Source: DATLGB01 sp963740765 | GTDB lineage: Bacteria > Actinomycetota > Thermoleophilia > Solirubrobacterales > Solirubrobacteraceae | Direction: 5' to 3' | NCBI GenBank assembly: GCA_963740765.1 | Contig: CAVUFN010000010.1 | Coordinates: forward strand, 488,608 to 552,607 | DNA length: 64,000 nucleotides | Part shown: positions 20,555 through 29,423 of the stretch, one piece after another | How positions within the stretch are numbered: the first letter of the stretch is position 1 | Layout of the letters: each line of letters starts with the position of its first letter | The notes under the pieces: model-generated | What the model was told of the DNA's origin: nothing | Database searches by the model: none | Seen by the model: only the letters and a program-made list of their open reading frames with translations | Position numbers and translations under genes: made by a program

Positions 20555-20883
20555 AGCCAGGTGGGGTCCTCACGGTTTCGGCGACCTCGCGGTCGTAGTT
20601 CAGCCGCAGCAGCGCCAGCACCTCGTCGACGTCCGCCGGTGAGGTGATCGGCCGGGCGGCGAGCTTGGGGGAGTGGGGGTTGACGGGATGCGGGCCGACG
20701 CGGCCGGCGTGTCGCAGGTCCTGCCGACGGCACGGGGAAGAAGAAGTGGGCGACGCGGTCGTGGTGCAGGTGGCCGAGCTCGGTCGCGCCGGCGTCGAAG
20801 GCGTACTCGCCGCGCTCGCCGATGCGGACGCGGGTGCCGGGCCACGCGAGCACGCGGACGGTCAGGGTCTGGGTGGGAGTCAT
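20547..20883 (-). CDS. DUF5519/luciferase-domain-type small protein
   Basis: Leftward from ATG 20883, about 111 residues are readable with one CG insertion near 20730: TPTQTLTVRVLAWPGTRV, GATELGHLHHDRVAHFFFP, HAGRVGPHPVNPHSPKLAAR, then SPADVDEVLALLRLNYDR. The GHLHxDR segment followed by a proline-rich turn and a C-terminal LLRLNYDR helix resembles DUF5519, a family often mislabelled as luciferase domain; no enzyme activity is known. Its start faces soxR with a SoxR-type operator between them, so it is a candidate redox-responsive gene. Confidence 0.65.
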
Positions 20884-20900
20884 TGCGCGCATTGTTCAAG

Positions 20901-20916
20901 TTCAAGTAAGCTTGAA
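20901..20916. promoter_or_regulatory. SoxR-box-like inverted repeat
   Basis: TTCAAG (20901-20906) and CTTGAA (20911-20916) are exact inverted repeats separated by TAAG, giving the 6-4-6 dyad of the SoxR box (CTCAAG-TTAA-CTTGAG). It lies 6 bases before the proposed soxR start and 18 bases from the divergent DUF5519 start, so a SoxR dimer here could control both promoters. Confidence 0.8.
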
Positions 20917-20921
20917 GTCAA

Positions 20922-21354
20922 GTGATCTGAGCTGCTGACGATCAGCGAGGTCTCCCGCCGCAGCGGGGTGGCGGCCTCGGCGCTGCGCTTCTACGAGCAG
21001 GAGGGCTGATCGAGTCCGAGCGGGAGGGGAGCGGGCATCGCCGCTACGAGCGGCCGGTGCTGCGGCGGATCGCCTTCGTCGTCTACGCGCAGCGCGTCGG
21101 GTTGACGCTGGGCGAGATCGGGGACGAGCTCGGCAGGCTGCCCGGCGACCGCGGTGCCGAACAGCCGCGACTGGGCCAGGCTCTCCTCGGCGTGGAGGGA
21201 GCGCATCGACGCGCGGATCGCCGAGATGGAGCGGCTGAGGGCCGGCCTGACGGAGTGCATCGGCTGCGGGTGCCTGTCGCTGTGTCGCTGCAGGCTGGCC
21301 AATCCGGGCGACCGGGCGGCCGCCGGGGGTCCCGGCCCGAGGGCCTGGCGCTAG
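20922..21354 (+). CDS. soxR: Redox-sensing regulator SoxR (MerR family)
   Basis: SoxR is a dimeric MerR-family activator that senses redox-active compounds or superoxide through a [2Fe-2S] cluster. The N-terminal winged helix reads TISEVSRRSGVAASALRFYE, followed by RRYERPVLRRIAFVVYAQRV and the dimerisation coil ARIAEMERLRAGLTE. The cluster motif CIGCGCLSLCRC is complete, with all four Cys spaced as in E. coli SoxR, so sensing should be intact. I place the start at GTG 20922; reading on needs one base removed at 20928 (an ATC/ATT-type doublet), one restored near 21006 and a few later corrections. Confidence 0.9.
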
Positions 21355-22271
21355 TGGGGGTGGTCGGCGAGCTCGCGCAGGCGGCGGTACTCGTCGGCCG
21401 TGAGCTCGCGGCCGCGGACGGTCGACAGCGCCGGCTCGCCGTCCAGGTACGGTCCTCGTTGCGCCGCCACACCGCGAGGTAGCGGTAGAACGGGACCACC
21501 GGGTGCAGGTGATGGACCAGGTGGTAGTTCTGGTAGAGCAGCAGCGGCGAGAGCACCCGCTCGGCGCCGACGCGGTTGCGCGTCGTCTTGAGCTTGTCCT
21601 CGGACGGCGTGTGGTGCAGCCCGTGGTGCGGCAGGTAGTCGAACGCCCAGGCCGAGGAACAGGATCGCCAGCCGGACGGGACGAAGAGCAGGACCAGCAG
21701 CTCGACGAGTGCCCGGTGGCGATCAGGCCGGCGTACGAGCGGCGACGAAGCGATGCCAGCGTGACGATCAACTCGATGCGCTCCGGCCCGCCGGCGCTTG
21801 CGCAGCTTCGGGCAGCGTAGAAGGCGAGGTAGGCGCAGGTCGACCGTCAGCCAGCGCAGCGGCAGCTGCCAGGCCGGGCCGGGCATCGTGTAGGGGTCGG
21901 GGTCCGAGCCGTCGTCGTGGTTGGTGAAGCGGTGGTGCTGCATGTGGATGAAGCGCCAGATGGGGAACGCTGCGTGCAGCGCGAAGAAGGGCGATGGCGA
22001 GTCGGCCGATGAGGTCGTTGAGCCGCTTGTGCTTCGAAGCGGAGTGGTGCGCGGCGTCATGGGAGACGGTGAAGCAGCAGGTAGCGCGCGAGCGCGTTCG
22101 CCGGGATCGTCGGCCACCAGGCGAGCGCACCGGCGAGGTAGCCAGCGGGAGGAGGCGCGACCGACAGGCTGACGCGGCGACAGCAGCAGGAGGGTCGGGC
22201 CGCCGACGACGGGAACTGGCTCGGCGGATCCGGGATGCGCGGACGGCGACGGCTGGACCGGGCACGGTCAT
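21351..22271 (-). CDS. Membrane fatty-acid desaturase/hydroxylase family protein
   Basis: Leftward from ATG 22271 the corrected sequence has hydrophobic helices (GYLAGALAWWPTIPANALAR) and three histidine clusters typical of membrane di-iron desaturases: HDAAHHSAS, FIHMQHHRFTNHDDGSDPDP, and YLPHHGLHHTP with NYHLVHHLHPVVPFYRY. The enzyme would introduce a double bond or hydroxyl into a lipid or carotenoid, using a di-iron centre in the membrane. The HxxHH spacing and HDxxHH order suit both the fatty-acid desaturase and carotenoid ketolase/hydroxylase groups, and I cannot separate them. Several one-base errors occur near the N-terminus and around 21660-21830. The start overlaps the DUF3089 stop (ATGA). 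Confidence 0.85.
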
Positions 22272-23371
22272 CGGCGCCCGTAACGGCGGACTGGCGGGCG
22301 ACGGTGGTCTCGAGCTCGCCGAGGGCCCCGTTGACGTCGACGAGGTGCAGGCCCCAGCCGGCGGTCGGGGTCGCACTCAGGTGGCGGGCGCCGTCGATCG
22401 GCTCGAGCTTGAGGACGTGGGCGCCGTTGATGTGCTCGCAGCGGCCCCGGTAGCGGTCGGCGGGCTCGAGCCAGTCGTCCCGGCGGTGGGCAGCGGGCCG
22501 CCCCACAGGACCTCGATGCCGGCACGGATGGTCGGGCCGGCGAAGCGCTCGGACGGGTTGATCGTCGTGAGCGGCCGGCTGTCGTTTCTCCCGATCGAGG
22601 CCGGGTTCACGCACGCGGCCTCGAGATCGCCGGAGACGGGCTCGCCGGTGAGCGCGTCGGTGCCGGTGGCGCGGCCGAAGACGGCGTCGGCGGGCGGGTC
22701 GTCGAGGAAGGTCGAGTAGGCGACGACGCAGCCGGCCTGCTTCCCGCGCAGGCACAGCGGACGTGGTCGAAGTCGCCGCCGCGGTCGCTGCCGCGCTTGA
22801 CCAGGACATTGCCGCCCAGCAGCAAGGCGGACACGAGCCGGCGGCGCACGGCCGGCCGGTCGTCGATCTCGTCGGACACGAGCTTGCGCAGCATGCCGGT
22901 GCCCTGGGAATGGCCGATGAGGACGACGCCGCGGCCGTGGTTGAACCGGCGCAAGTACGTGCGCCACGCGGTGCGGACGTCGCCGTAGGCGAGCTCGCGA
23001 GCGTCGCCGGCCAGCCCGCCGCCGAAGATGCCCTGCAGCGTCACCTGGCGGTACAGCGGAGCGAAGATGCGGCACTGGGACGCGAACCGCGACGCCTGGT
23101 AGGTGGCGATGGAGCGGACTTCGGGTTCGGCGGGAGTCGCGTTGGTGCGCCTCTGCTCGCTGACGGTCGGATAGACGTAGAAGCAGTCGACGCTGCGGTG
23201 CGTCCTGCGCGACGGAACGCGCTTCGCGGTCCCGTCCGTCCGCAGCGCGACCGTGTCACCGGGCCGGTCGCACGGGTCCTGGGCCATGGCCGCCGAGCAC
23301 AGCCACCTCGTCTTCGCCTGAGCGGGTGCGGCGACGACGGCGAGCAGGACGAGGGCGAGGGCGAGACGCAT
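22268..23371 (-). CDS. Secreted DUF3089 alpha/beta-hydrolase-like protein
   Basis: ATG 23371 begins RLALALVLLAVVAAPAQAK, a clear signal peptide ending AQA. The mature part reads TRWLCSAAMAQDPC, CFYVYPTVSEQRRTNATPAE, ASQCRIFAPLYRQVTLQGIF and GVVLIGHSQGTGMLRKLVSD, where GHSQG is the nucleophile elbow of an alpha/beta hydrolase. This order matches DUF3089 proteins, which are probable extracellular lipases or esterases. The C-terminal half has CEHINGAHVLKLEPIDGARH and HLVDVNGALGELETTVARQ. One or two insertions occur near 22750 and 22485. It is the upstream partner of the desaturase, coupled by ATGA, suggesting a shared lipid-related role (inference). Confidence 0.85.
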
Positions 23372-23384
23372 GCCGCACAGTGAC

Positions 23385-24533
23385 TCACGCGCGGCGGCGA
23401 GCACCTGCGCGTCCGTCCCGCGCGCGCCGGTCAGCTGCGTGCCGTCGGGCAGCGCGAGCGCGGGCAGCCCGAGCAGGTCCTGCAGGACGACGTGGGCGGC
23501 GGCGAGGTCGCGCGGGTCGACCCGGTCGTCGAAGCGCGGCGGGCCGGTGGCGGCGACGGGCGAGCGGACGAGGTCGTACTCGGCGAACACGGCGTCCATG
23601 TGCGCGCGCAGCCGCGCGAGCTCCTCGCGGCGCCCGGCGACCTCGTCCGGCGTGAACGGCTCGGCGAGCTCCGCCCGGGTGCGGGTGCCCGGCGTGTACT
23701 CGGCGCGGCGCGAGGGCCAGAGGCCCAGCGGCGCGTGCGTCGCCAGCGCCTCGGTGAGCATGAGGCGCGGTAGACCTCGGCGCACAGCGCGCCGTCGGGC
23801 AGGACCTCGGAGCCGGCGACGCGCGGCTCGCGCGCCGTCGGCGGCTCAGCCGGCCCGCCGAGCACCGTCGAACAGCAGCGCGCAGTCGCGCGCCGACGCG
23901 CGCCATCGGCCCGACGTGGTCGAGCGACGGCGCCAGCGGCCAGACGCCCTCGACCGACAGCAGGCCGTGCGTCGGCTTGAAGCCGTAGATCCCGCACCAG
24001 GCGGCGGGCAGCCGGATCGAGCCGCCCGTGTCGGTCCCCAGCGCCAGCGCGCGCCGCCCCGGCCGCGACCGCCACGGCCGACCCGCCGCTGGAGCCGCCC
24101 GGCGGCCGCTCGGGGTCGTGCGGGTTGCGGGTGAGCGGGCTCGTCGTCGGCGCCCGACATCGACATGCCCCACGCGAACTCGTGCGTCGTGGTCTTGCCG
24201 ACGACGATCGCGCCCGCGGCGCGCACGCGCGCGCACGCACTCGGCGTCGCGGCCGGGACGCGGCCGGCGAGGATCGCGCGAGCCGACTCGGTCGCCACGC
24301 CCGCGGTGTCGAAGAGGTCCTTGACCGCGAGCGGGACGCCGCACAGCGGGCCCGTGGGCTCGCCGCGCGCCCAGGCCGCCTCGGCGGCCTCCGCCTCGAC
24401 GCGCGCCCGGTCCCAGCAGGTGGCCTGGAACGCACCGAGGCCCGGGTCGACGCGGGCCTCGCATGCTTCCGAGCGCCTCAACCGGCGAGAGCTCGCGCGC
24501 CGCGAAGGCCGCGAGCAGGTCGCCGGCGTCCAT
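23385..24533 (-). CDS. Amidase signature enzyme (frameshifted)
   Basis: The amidase signature family hydrolyses amides with a Ser-cisSer-Lys triad. From ATG 24533: DAGDLLAAFAARELSPVEA, then GPLCGVPLAVKDLFDTAGV with the catalytic Lys in VKD, GAIVVGKTTTHEFAWG, the Gly/Ser-rich PPGGSSGGSAVAVAAG with the two Ser, and TGGSIRLPAAWCGIYGFKPT. The C-terminal part has FTPDEVAGRREELARLRAHM and LVRSPVAATGPPRFDD. It resembles single-subunit amidases more than GatA, since no gatB or gatC is near, but the substrate is open. About eight errors. Stop TGA 23385-23387. Confidence 0.88.
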   Translation of the reverse strand: MDAGDLLAAFAARELSPVEALGSMRGPRRPGPRCVPGHLLGPGARRGGGRRGGLGARRAHGPAVRRPARGQGPLRHRGRGDRVGSRDPRRPRPGRDAECVRARARRGRDRRRQDHDARVRVGHVDVGRRRRARSPATRTTPSGRRAAPAAGRPWRSRPGRRALALGTDTGGSIRLPAAWCGIYGFKPTHGLLSVEGVWPLAPSLDHVGPMARVGARLRAAVRRCSAGRLSRRRRASRASPAPRSCPTARCAPRSTAPHAHRGAGDARAAGPLALAPRRVHAGHPHPGGARRAVHAGRGRRAPRGARAAARAHGRRVRRVRPRPLARRRHRPAALRRPGRPARPRRRPRRPAGPARAARARAARRHAADRRARDGRAGARRRA

Positions 24534-24541
24534 CTCTGAGG

Positions 24542-25354
24542 CTACGGGAGCGGCAGGGGCCCGCCGGTGAACGGCTCGGTGCCGTGGACCAGCGTCAGGC
24601 CGGAGAACCCGTTGGCCTGCGCGTAGGCGACCTCCTTGGCGAGGTCGCCGACGCCGTTGGAGGCCGGGAGCGGCGCGATCGCGAGGTGGACAGGACGCCG
24701 AACGCCTTGCCGTGCGCGTCGAGGAAGCCCGACCCCGAGTCACCCGGGATGCCGGGGGTGACCGTGTAGACGGTGTGGTTCCAGCCGCCGCCGCGTCGCC
24801 GGCTGGAGCCCGTACTTCGGGCTGAGCTGCGGTGATGCCCTGGCGCAGGATCGAGTTGCCGTAGGAGTAGACCTTGTCGCCGTGGTCGCCGGCGCCGGAG
24901 CGCATGCCGGTCGGCCCGCCGCAGACCGGCACGGACGGGTTGACCTTCGCGACGTCCGCGGCGTCGAGCTTCACCAGCGCGAAGTCGTTGTAGGCGCAGG
25001 TGTCGGGGTCGGTCTCGCCCTTGCGCCTGCATGGTCAGCCACGAGTTGTAGACCAGCGTGCCGGGCTGCGAGGCGCCGGTCGACCTCGACCGGGGTGCCG
25101 AGGGGCAGCGATCGCTGTCGCAGCCGTCGGTCTCGGTGGCCTCGCCGGTGCCGGAGCAGTGGGCGGCCTGGCCGATGAAAACGTCGCGGCGTCGGTGAAG
25201 ATGAAGTTCGCGGTGCACGGAGGCACCGTCGGTGTAGGTGTTCACGCCGGGATGGATCGGCGCGGAGGCGGCGGGCGCCCACGCGGCAGCAGTGGAGGGA
25301 GTGCGATCGCGAGGGCCCCTGCAGGACGCTCACGCCAATCTTCAGCGAACGCAT
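24542..25354 (-). CDS. Secreted trypsin-like serine protease
   Basis: ATG 25354 starts with RSLKIGVSVL and a hydrophobic stretch, consistent with a signal peptide. The chymotrypsin-fold triad can be read: His in FIGQAAHCSG, Asp in the corrected YNDFALVKLDAADVAKVNP, and Ser in the corrected PGDSGSGFLDAHGKAFGVLS. Cys residues near the active site (AHCSG, GCDS, PVCGG) could form disulphides. It ends GPLPLP before TAG 24542-24544. Such proteases act outside the cell; the natural substrate is unknown. The start overlaps the end of the ATPase gene by 13 bases. Confidence 0.85.
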
Positions 25355-26215
25355 GCGTTCCCATCCTTGCCACCCGCGACCCAAATCGCGTAAGGGGCGA
25401 GGTCGAGGCGCGGTCGAACAGGTAGGGGAGCGTGACGACGGCGCGCGGGCGCCCGCCCGCAGCCGCCGCAGGTGGGTCCGCTGGTCGCGCGCGCGGGCGT
25501 CCACGCGCGAGCGCCGCGGCACCGTCGGCGCGGCGGCGATGCGACGCCAGCGCGCGCGGTCGGCGCCCGTCAGGCGCTGCGGGTACAGGCCGTTGACGAC
25601 GATCGCGTCCGGGTCGCGGCCGACCGCGTCGACGAGCTTGTCCTGCAGCTCCAGGGTCTCGTTGACCGGCATCTCCTCCGGGGTCGCGACGGCGACGAAC
25701 GCCGTCCGCTCCGGGTCGTGCAGCATCGCGCGGACCTTGCCCGCCTGGCGCTTGATCGGCCCGCCGGGCGCGATCTCGCCGAACGTGTCCGGCGTGCGCA
25801 GCATCGCGATGCCGTGGCCCGACGCGGGCGCGTCGACCACCACGAGGTCGTAGGTGTCCGCCGAGCCGGTCCAGCGGACTCCTGCGCGAGCTCCCACACC
25901 TTGGCGATCGTGATGAGCTCCTTGGCGCCCGGCGCGGCGGCGACGAAGTACCCGAACGCCTGCGAGCGCGACAGCACCTTCAGCGCCGGGCCGCCGACCT
26001 GCTTGCCCAGCCACTCCCGCAGCGCCTCGTTGGGGTCGATCGCCGCCCGCGCGATGCCATCGATGGCCGACGGCTGCGACGCCCTCGCCGACCTCGACCA
26101 CCAGCATCCGCTTGCCGGCCGCGGCGCCCGCCAGCCCGAGCGACAACGCCACGGTCGTCTTGCCGACGCCGCCCTTTCCCGTCACGTAGATCAGGCGGCG
26201 GTCGAGCAGCGTCAC
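25342..26215 (-). CDS. ArsA/Get3-type ATPase (frameshifted)
   Basis: GTG 26215 opens TLLDRRLIYVTGKGGVGKTT, the deviant Walker A of the ArsA/MinD group, followed by VALSLGLAGAAAGKRMLVVE. Further on: EALREWLGKQVGGPALKVLS, DTYDLVVVDAPASGHGIAML, FGEIAPGGPIKRQAGKVRAM and VAVATPEEMPVNETLELQDK. These match the actinobacterial anion-transporting-ATPase-like proteins that normally occur in pairs; only one is visible here. With no arsenic genes nearby, a role in arsenite export is unlikely, and membrane-protein targeting is an alternative. Length about 290. The start overlaps the stop of the TrkA-C gene (GTGA), implying a shared transcript. Confidence 0.85.
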
Positions 26216-26960
26216 GCGCGAGTGTGACGCCTCCTTCGAGCTCCTCCTGCGCGCGAACGGCGGCCGCATGCGCCCGCTCGCCGTCGTCGCCGCGGCGGCG
26301 GTCGTCGAGCTCGGCGATGCGGCGGCGCTGGCCGTAGATGACCAGCGTGTCGTCGGCCTGCACCACCGTGCGCCCGCGCGGGGTGCCGAGGTACTCACCG
26401 TCGGCGCGGTCGATGCCGAGCACGAGCAGGCCCTCGTCGCGCAGGTCGAGCGCGCCCAGCGTCTGGCCGGCGATCCAGTCGCCCGCCTCGACCTTGAGCT
26501 CGTCGATCGTCCAGCCGCCCTTGACGTGCAGCAGCCCGGCGTAGTCGCGCACGTCCAGCCCGCCGAAGCGGACCAGCGCGCGCTGGATGAGCCGCTCGAG
26601 CGGCTTCTCGACGATGCGGCTGCGCGCGAAGAGGGCGAGCAGGGCGAAGCCGCCGAGGATGATCGCCAGCTTGCCGAGCGTCGCCTTGCCGCCGCCGAAG
26701 GAGAGGATCAGGCCACCGAGGACGGTGACGACGCCAGCGTTGCCCGTCCACATCAGCCAGATCGCGATGCGCCGGCGGACGGGGTGATCGACGATCGACT
26801 CCGCCTCCGACGTCGTGAAACCGACGCCCAGGAACGCCGACCGCGCCTGGAAGCGCGCCGACTCCCGCGCCATGCCGGTCATGACGAGCGCGGTCGTCGC
26901 GACGCGGATGATCACGAACGAGATCGAGACGATGATGACGACGGAGAGCGCTGCGCCCAC
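26212..26960 (-). CDS. Membrane protein with TrkA-C domain
   Basis: ATG 26960 starts with a membrane helix (ALSVVIIVSISFVIIRVATT), then RFQARSAFLGVGFTTSEAES, two further helices (IAIWLMWTGNAGVVTVLGGL and LAIILGGFALLALF) and a soluble C-terminal region ending in a TrkA-C ligand-binding domain (GAGDWIAGQTL-type segment, then GEYLGTPRGRTVVQADDTLV followed by IYG). TrkA-C domains regulate ion transport by binding nucleotides or cyclic di-AMP. The ARSAFLGVGFTTSE segment resembles a pore-like loop of TrkH-type or potassium-channel proteins, but the protein is too short for a full transporter. Confidence 0.8.
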
Positions 26961-27071
26961 GGGAGCGGGCTACCCAGCGACGACCGAGCCCATCGCTGGC
27001 TGAGGGTCCCCGTGCCGACGCTTCTGCTCCAAGCCGTAAGCAGCACTTCGCCTAGTCAGCGTGCTGAGCGG

Positions 27072-27791
27072 TTAGCGGAGGGCGTCGGCCGCGCGTCTGA
27101 GCGGCGCTAAGCGAGCCGGCCGGTTGAATCGCTCGGCCGGTCCGCTGAAGCCGAGGATCGCGGCCAAGGAGCCCGTCAGGGTCGCGCACCGGGGACGGCG
27201 ATCGAGGCCAGCCCGGGCTCGGACTCCTCGTCGAGCTCCGCCCAGCCCTGGGCGCGGACCCGCGCGAGCTCGCAGAGGTCGCGCGATCGTGAGCGTGGCG
27301 GGCGTGAGCCGCGGGGCGTACGCGCGCGACCCACGCCGCGAGCGCGCGGTCGTCGAGCTCGGCGAGCACGAGCTTGCCGGCCGCCGAGGCGTGCACGGCG
27401 ATCGGTCGCCCGACCCAGTTGGTGACGCCGAGCAGGCCCGGGCCGTCGGCCTGGGCGATGACGTCCACCGCCGGTCCCGCCCGCGCCACGCCGAGCATGG
27501 CGGACTCGCCCGCGCGGCCGCGAGCTCTCGAGGACGGGCCGCGCCGCCGCGCCAGCGCCCGATCGGGGTCGGCGCGCCGCGCGAGCCGCATGAGCTCGGG
27601 CCCGATGCGCCAGCCGCCGGCGGCGCGCTCGACGAAGCCGGCGTCCTCCAGCGTCGCGAGCAGGCGCCGGCGGTCGCCAGCGGAGGCCGGTGGCGCGCGC
27701 CAGCTCCGCGGTGGACGCCGCCCCGCCCGGACGCTCCACGGCCCGCAGGAGCGCGAGCGCGCGGTCAGCGACTGTGCCCGCGGCAGCTCAC
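27072..27791 (-). CDS. IclR-family transcriptional regulator (frameshifted)
   Basis: From GTG 27791 the corrected reading is VADRALALLRAVERPGG, ASTAELARATGL, then the recognition helix region LLATLEDAGFVERAAGGWRI, giving an N-terminal winged helix. The effector domain follows: GESAMLGVARAGPAVDVIAQ, GLLGVTNWVGRPIAVHASAA, GKLVLAELDDRALAAW, SEPGLASIAVPVRDPDG and a C-terminal ERFNRPARLAPLRRAADALR before TAA. This is the IclR layout in normal length (about 235). It faces the amidohydrolase-Rieske pair across a 31-base gap, so it most likely controls them in response to an aromatic or related compound (inference). Confidence 0.85.
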
Positions 27792-27822
27792 ATCGTGAGC
27801 GATGCCGACCGTAGGTGGCGTG

Positions 27823-28903
27823 ATGCTGGTCGACTGCGACATCCACGTCGGCTACGACTCGCTCCGCGACCTGCTGCCGTACCTCGACGGGCGACCGCCG
27901 AGCTCGTGCAGCAGTCGGGCACCAACGGGCTCGGGATGCCGTAGCTACCCGTGGTACCACCCGACGGGCTGGCTGCGCGGCGACGCCTACGACCGCGGAG
28001 CGCCGCGGAAGGCGCGCAGCTCGTCGGCCAGACGCTCGACCAGGTGCGCGCGAACGTCCTCGACCCTTCGGGGTCACCTCGGGATCCTCACGCCGGACGA
28101 GGCGGCGGCGTTCTCGTCCTCCCGAACCCGCTCCTCGCCGCCCGCCTCTGCCGCGGCTACAACGACTGGCTGCTCGAGCACTGGCTCGAGCCCGAGCCGC
28201 GGCTGCGCGGCCTGATCGTCGTCCCCGCCCAGCACCCCGAGGCCGCCGCCGCCGAGATCCGGCGGCTCGGCGAGCGCGACGAGTTCGTCGGCGTCTTCCT
28301 CCCGGGCGCGGCGCGGATCCCGTACGGCAACCCCGTCCACGACCCGATCTGGCGAGCGTGCGACGACCTCGGCCTGCCGGTCGCCTCCACACGCACTTCG
28401 AGGGCGTCGGCATCGCGGCCCGGTGACCGCCGCCGGGCATCCCGACTACTACGCCGAGTACCACGCCCTCATGCGGCTCGGGCATGCACGGGCATTTCGC
28501 CTCGATCCTCTGCCACGGCATCTTCGAGCGCTTCCCGCGCACCGCGTGATGCTGATGGAGGGCGGCCTCGTCGCGTTCGTCGGCCTGCTGTGGCGGCTGG
28601 ACACCGCTTGGCGCGCTGCCGCAGCGAGATGCCGTGGTGCGTGCGGCCGCCGTCCGAGTACGTCTGCGAGCACGTCGCTTGACCACGCAGCCGCTCGAGG
28701 AGCCGCCCGACGAGCGGCTGCTCGCACCGGCGATCGAGGGCCTGCGGCCGGGGCGACGCTGTGCTTCTCGAGCGACTACCCCCACTGGGACTTCGACGAG
28801 CCGCGCCAGACGCTCCGCCGGCTCCCCGCCGAATGGCGCGACGCCGTCGCGCACGCAACGCGAAGCGCTTCTTCGGTCTCCCCGCGCCGCCGTCGCCGCA
28901 TGA
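27823..28903 (+). CDS. Amidohydrolase family (ACMSD-like) enzyme (frameshifted)
   Basis: ATG 27823 gives VDCDIHVGYDSLRDLLPYL, where DIHV supplies the first metal ligands of the amidohydrolase TIM barrel. Corrected segments read YPWYHPTGWLRGDAYDR, NDWLLEHWLEPEPRLRGLIV, VPAQHPEAAAAEIRRLG, DLGLPVAVHTHFEGVG, ILCHGIFERFPRTRVMLMEG and TLCFSSDYPHWDFDEP with the late Asp ligand, then NAKRFFGL. This is the COG2159 pattern shared by decarboxylases and ring-cleavage-product hydrolases. Length about 350. An alternative ATG at 27802 adds seven residues. The stop overlaps the Rieske gene (ATGA), so they are coupled. Confidence 0.85.
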
Positions 28904-29275
28904 GCAGCCGCGGGAGCGCGCATCCCGCTCGCCGATGCGCCCGGCCGAGGGCGACGTCCGGATGGTCGAGGTCGGCGGCCACCGCATCGGCCTCTACCGG
29001 GTCGGCGACGAGCTGCACGCGCTCGCCGACCGCTGCCCGCACCGCGGCGCGCCGCTGTGCTCGAGCGGCAGCGCCGACCGCGGCATCGAGCTCCGCGACG
29101 GGCCCCCGCGCTGGGGACCGGCCGCGCGCTCGTCCGCTGCCCGTGGCACAAGTGGGACTTCGACATCGCCACCGGGCAGTGCCTGGTCCAGCCGCGGCTG
29201 CGCGTCCGCCGCTACCGCGTCGGCGTCGACGGCGACGAGATCGTCGTCAGCCTCGACCGACCCGCCACGGACTAG
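28900..29275 (+). CDS. Rieske [2Fe-2S] ferredoxin-type protein
   Basis: A protein of about 120 residues starting at ATG 28900. After a frameshifted N-terminus it reads EGDVRMVEVGGHRIGLYRVG, DELHALADRCPHRGAPLC and then CPWHKWDFDIATGQCL, giving the two Rieske half-sites CxH and CxxH that hold a [2Fe-2S] cluster. It ends RVGVDGDEIVVSLDRPATD. Small stand-alone Rieske proteins usually deliver electrons to an oxygenase; no oxygenase alpha subunit is in the window. Coupling to the amidohydrolase suggests one catabolic function. Two to four one-base errors are present. Confidence 0.88.
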
Positions 29276-29423
29276 ACCTACGACCGCTCGAATGCTGCTT
29301 GGAGGCAGACGCGGCAGGTGAGACCGAACACCGCTAGGTCGTCACTCAAGTCCGAAGGCTTACGTCGAAACCGCGTTGCTCCCTCAGCGCCGCGGCGGCG
29401 TCCGGTTACTGTCCGGAAGCGGT

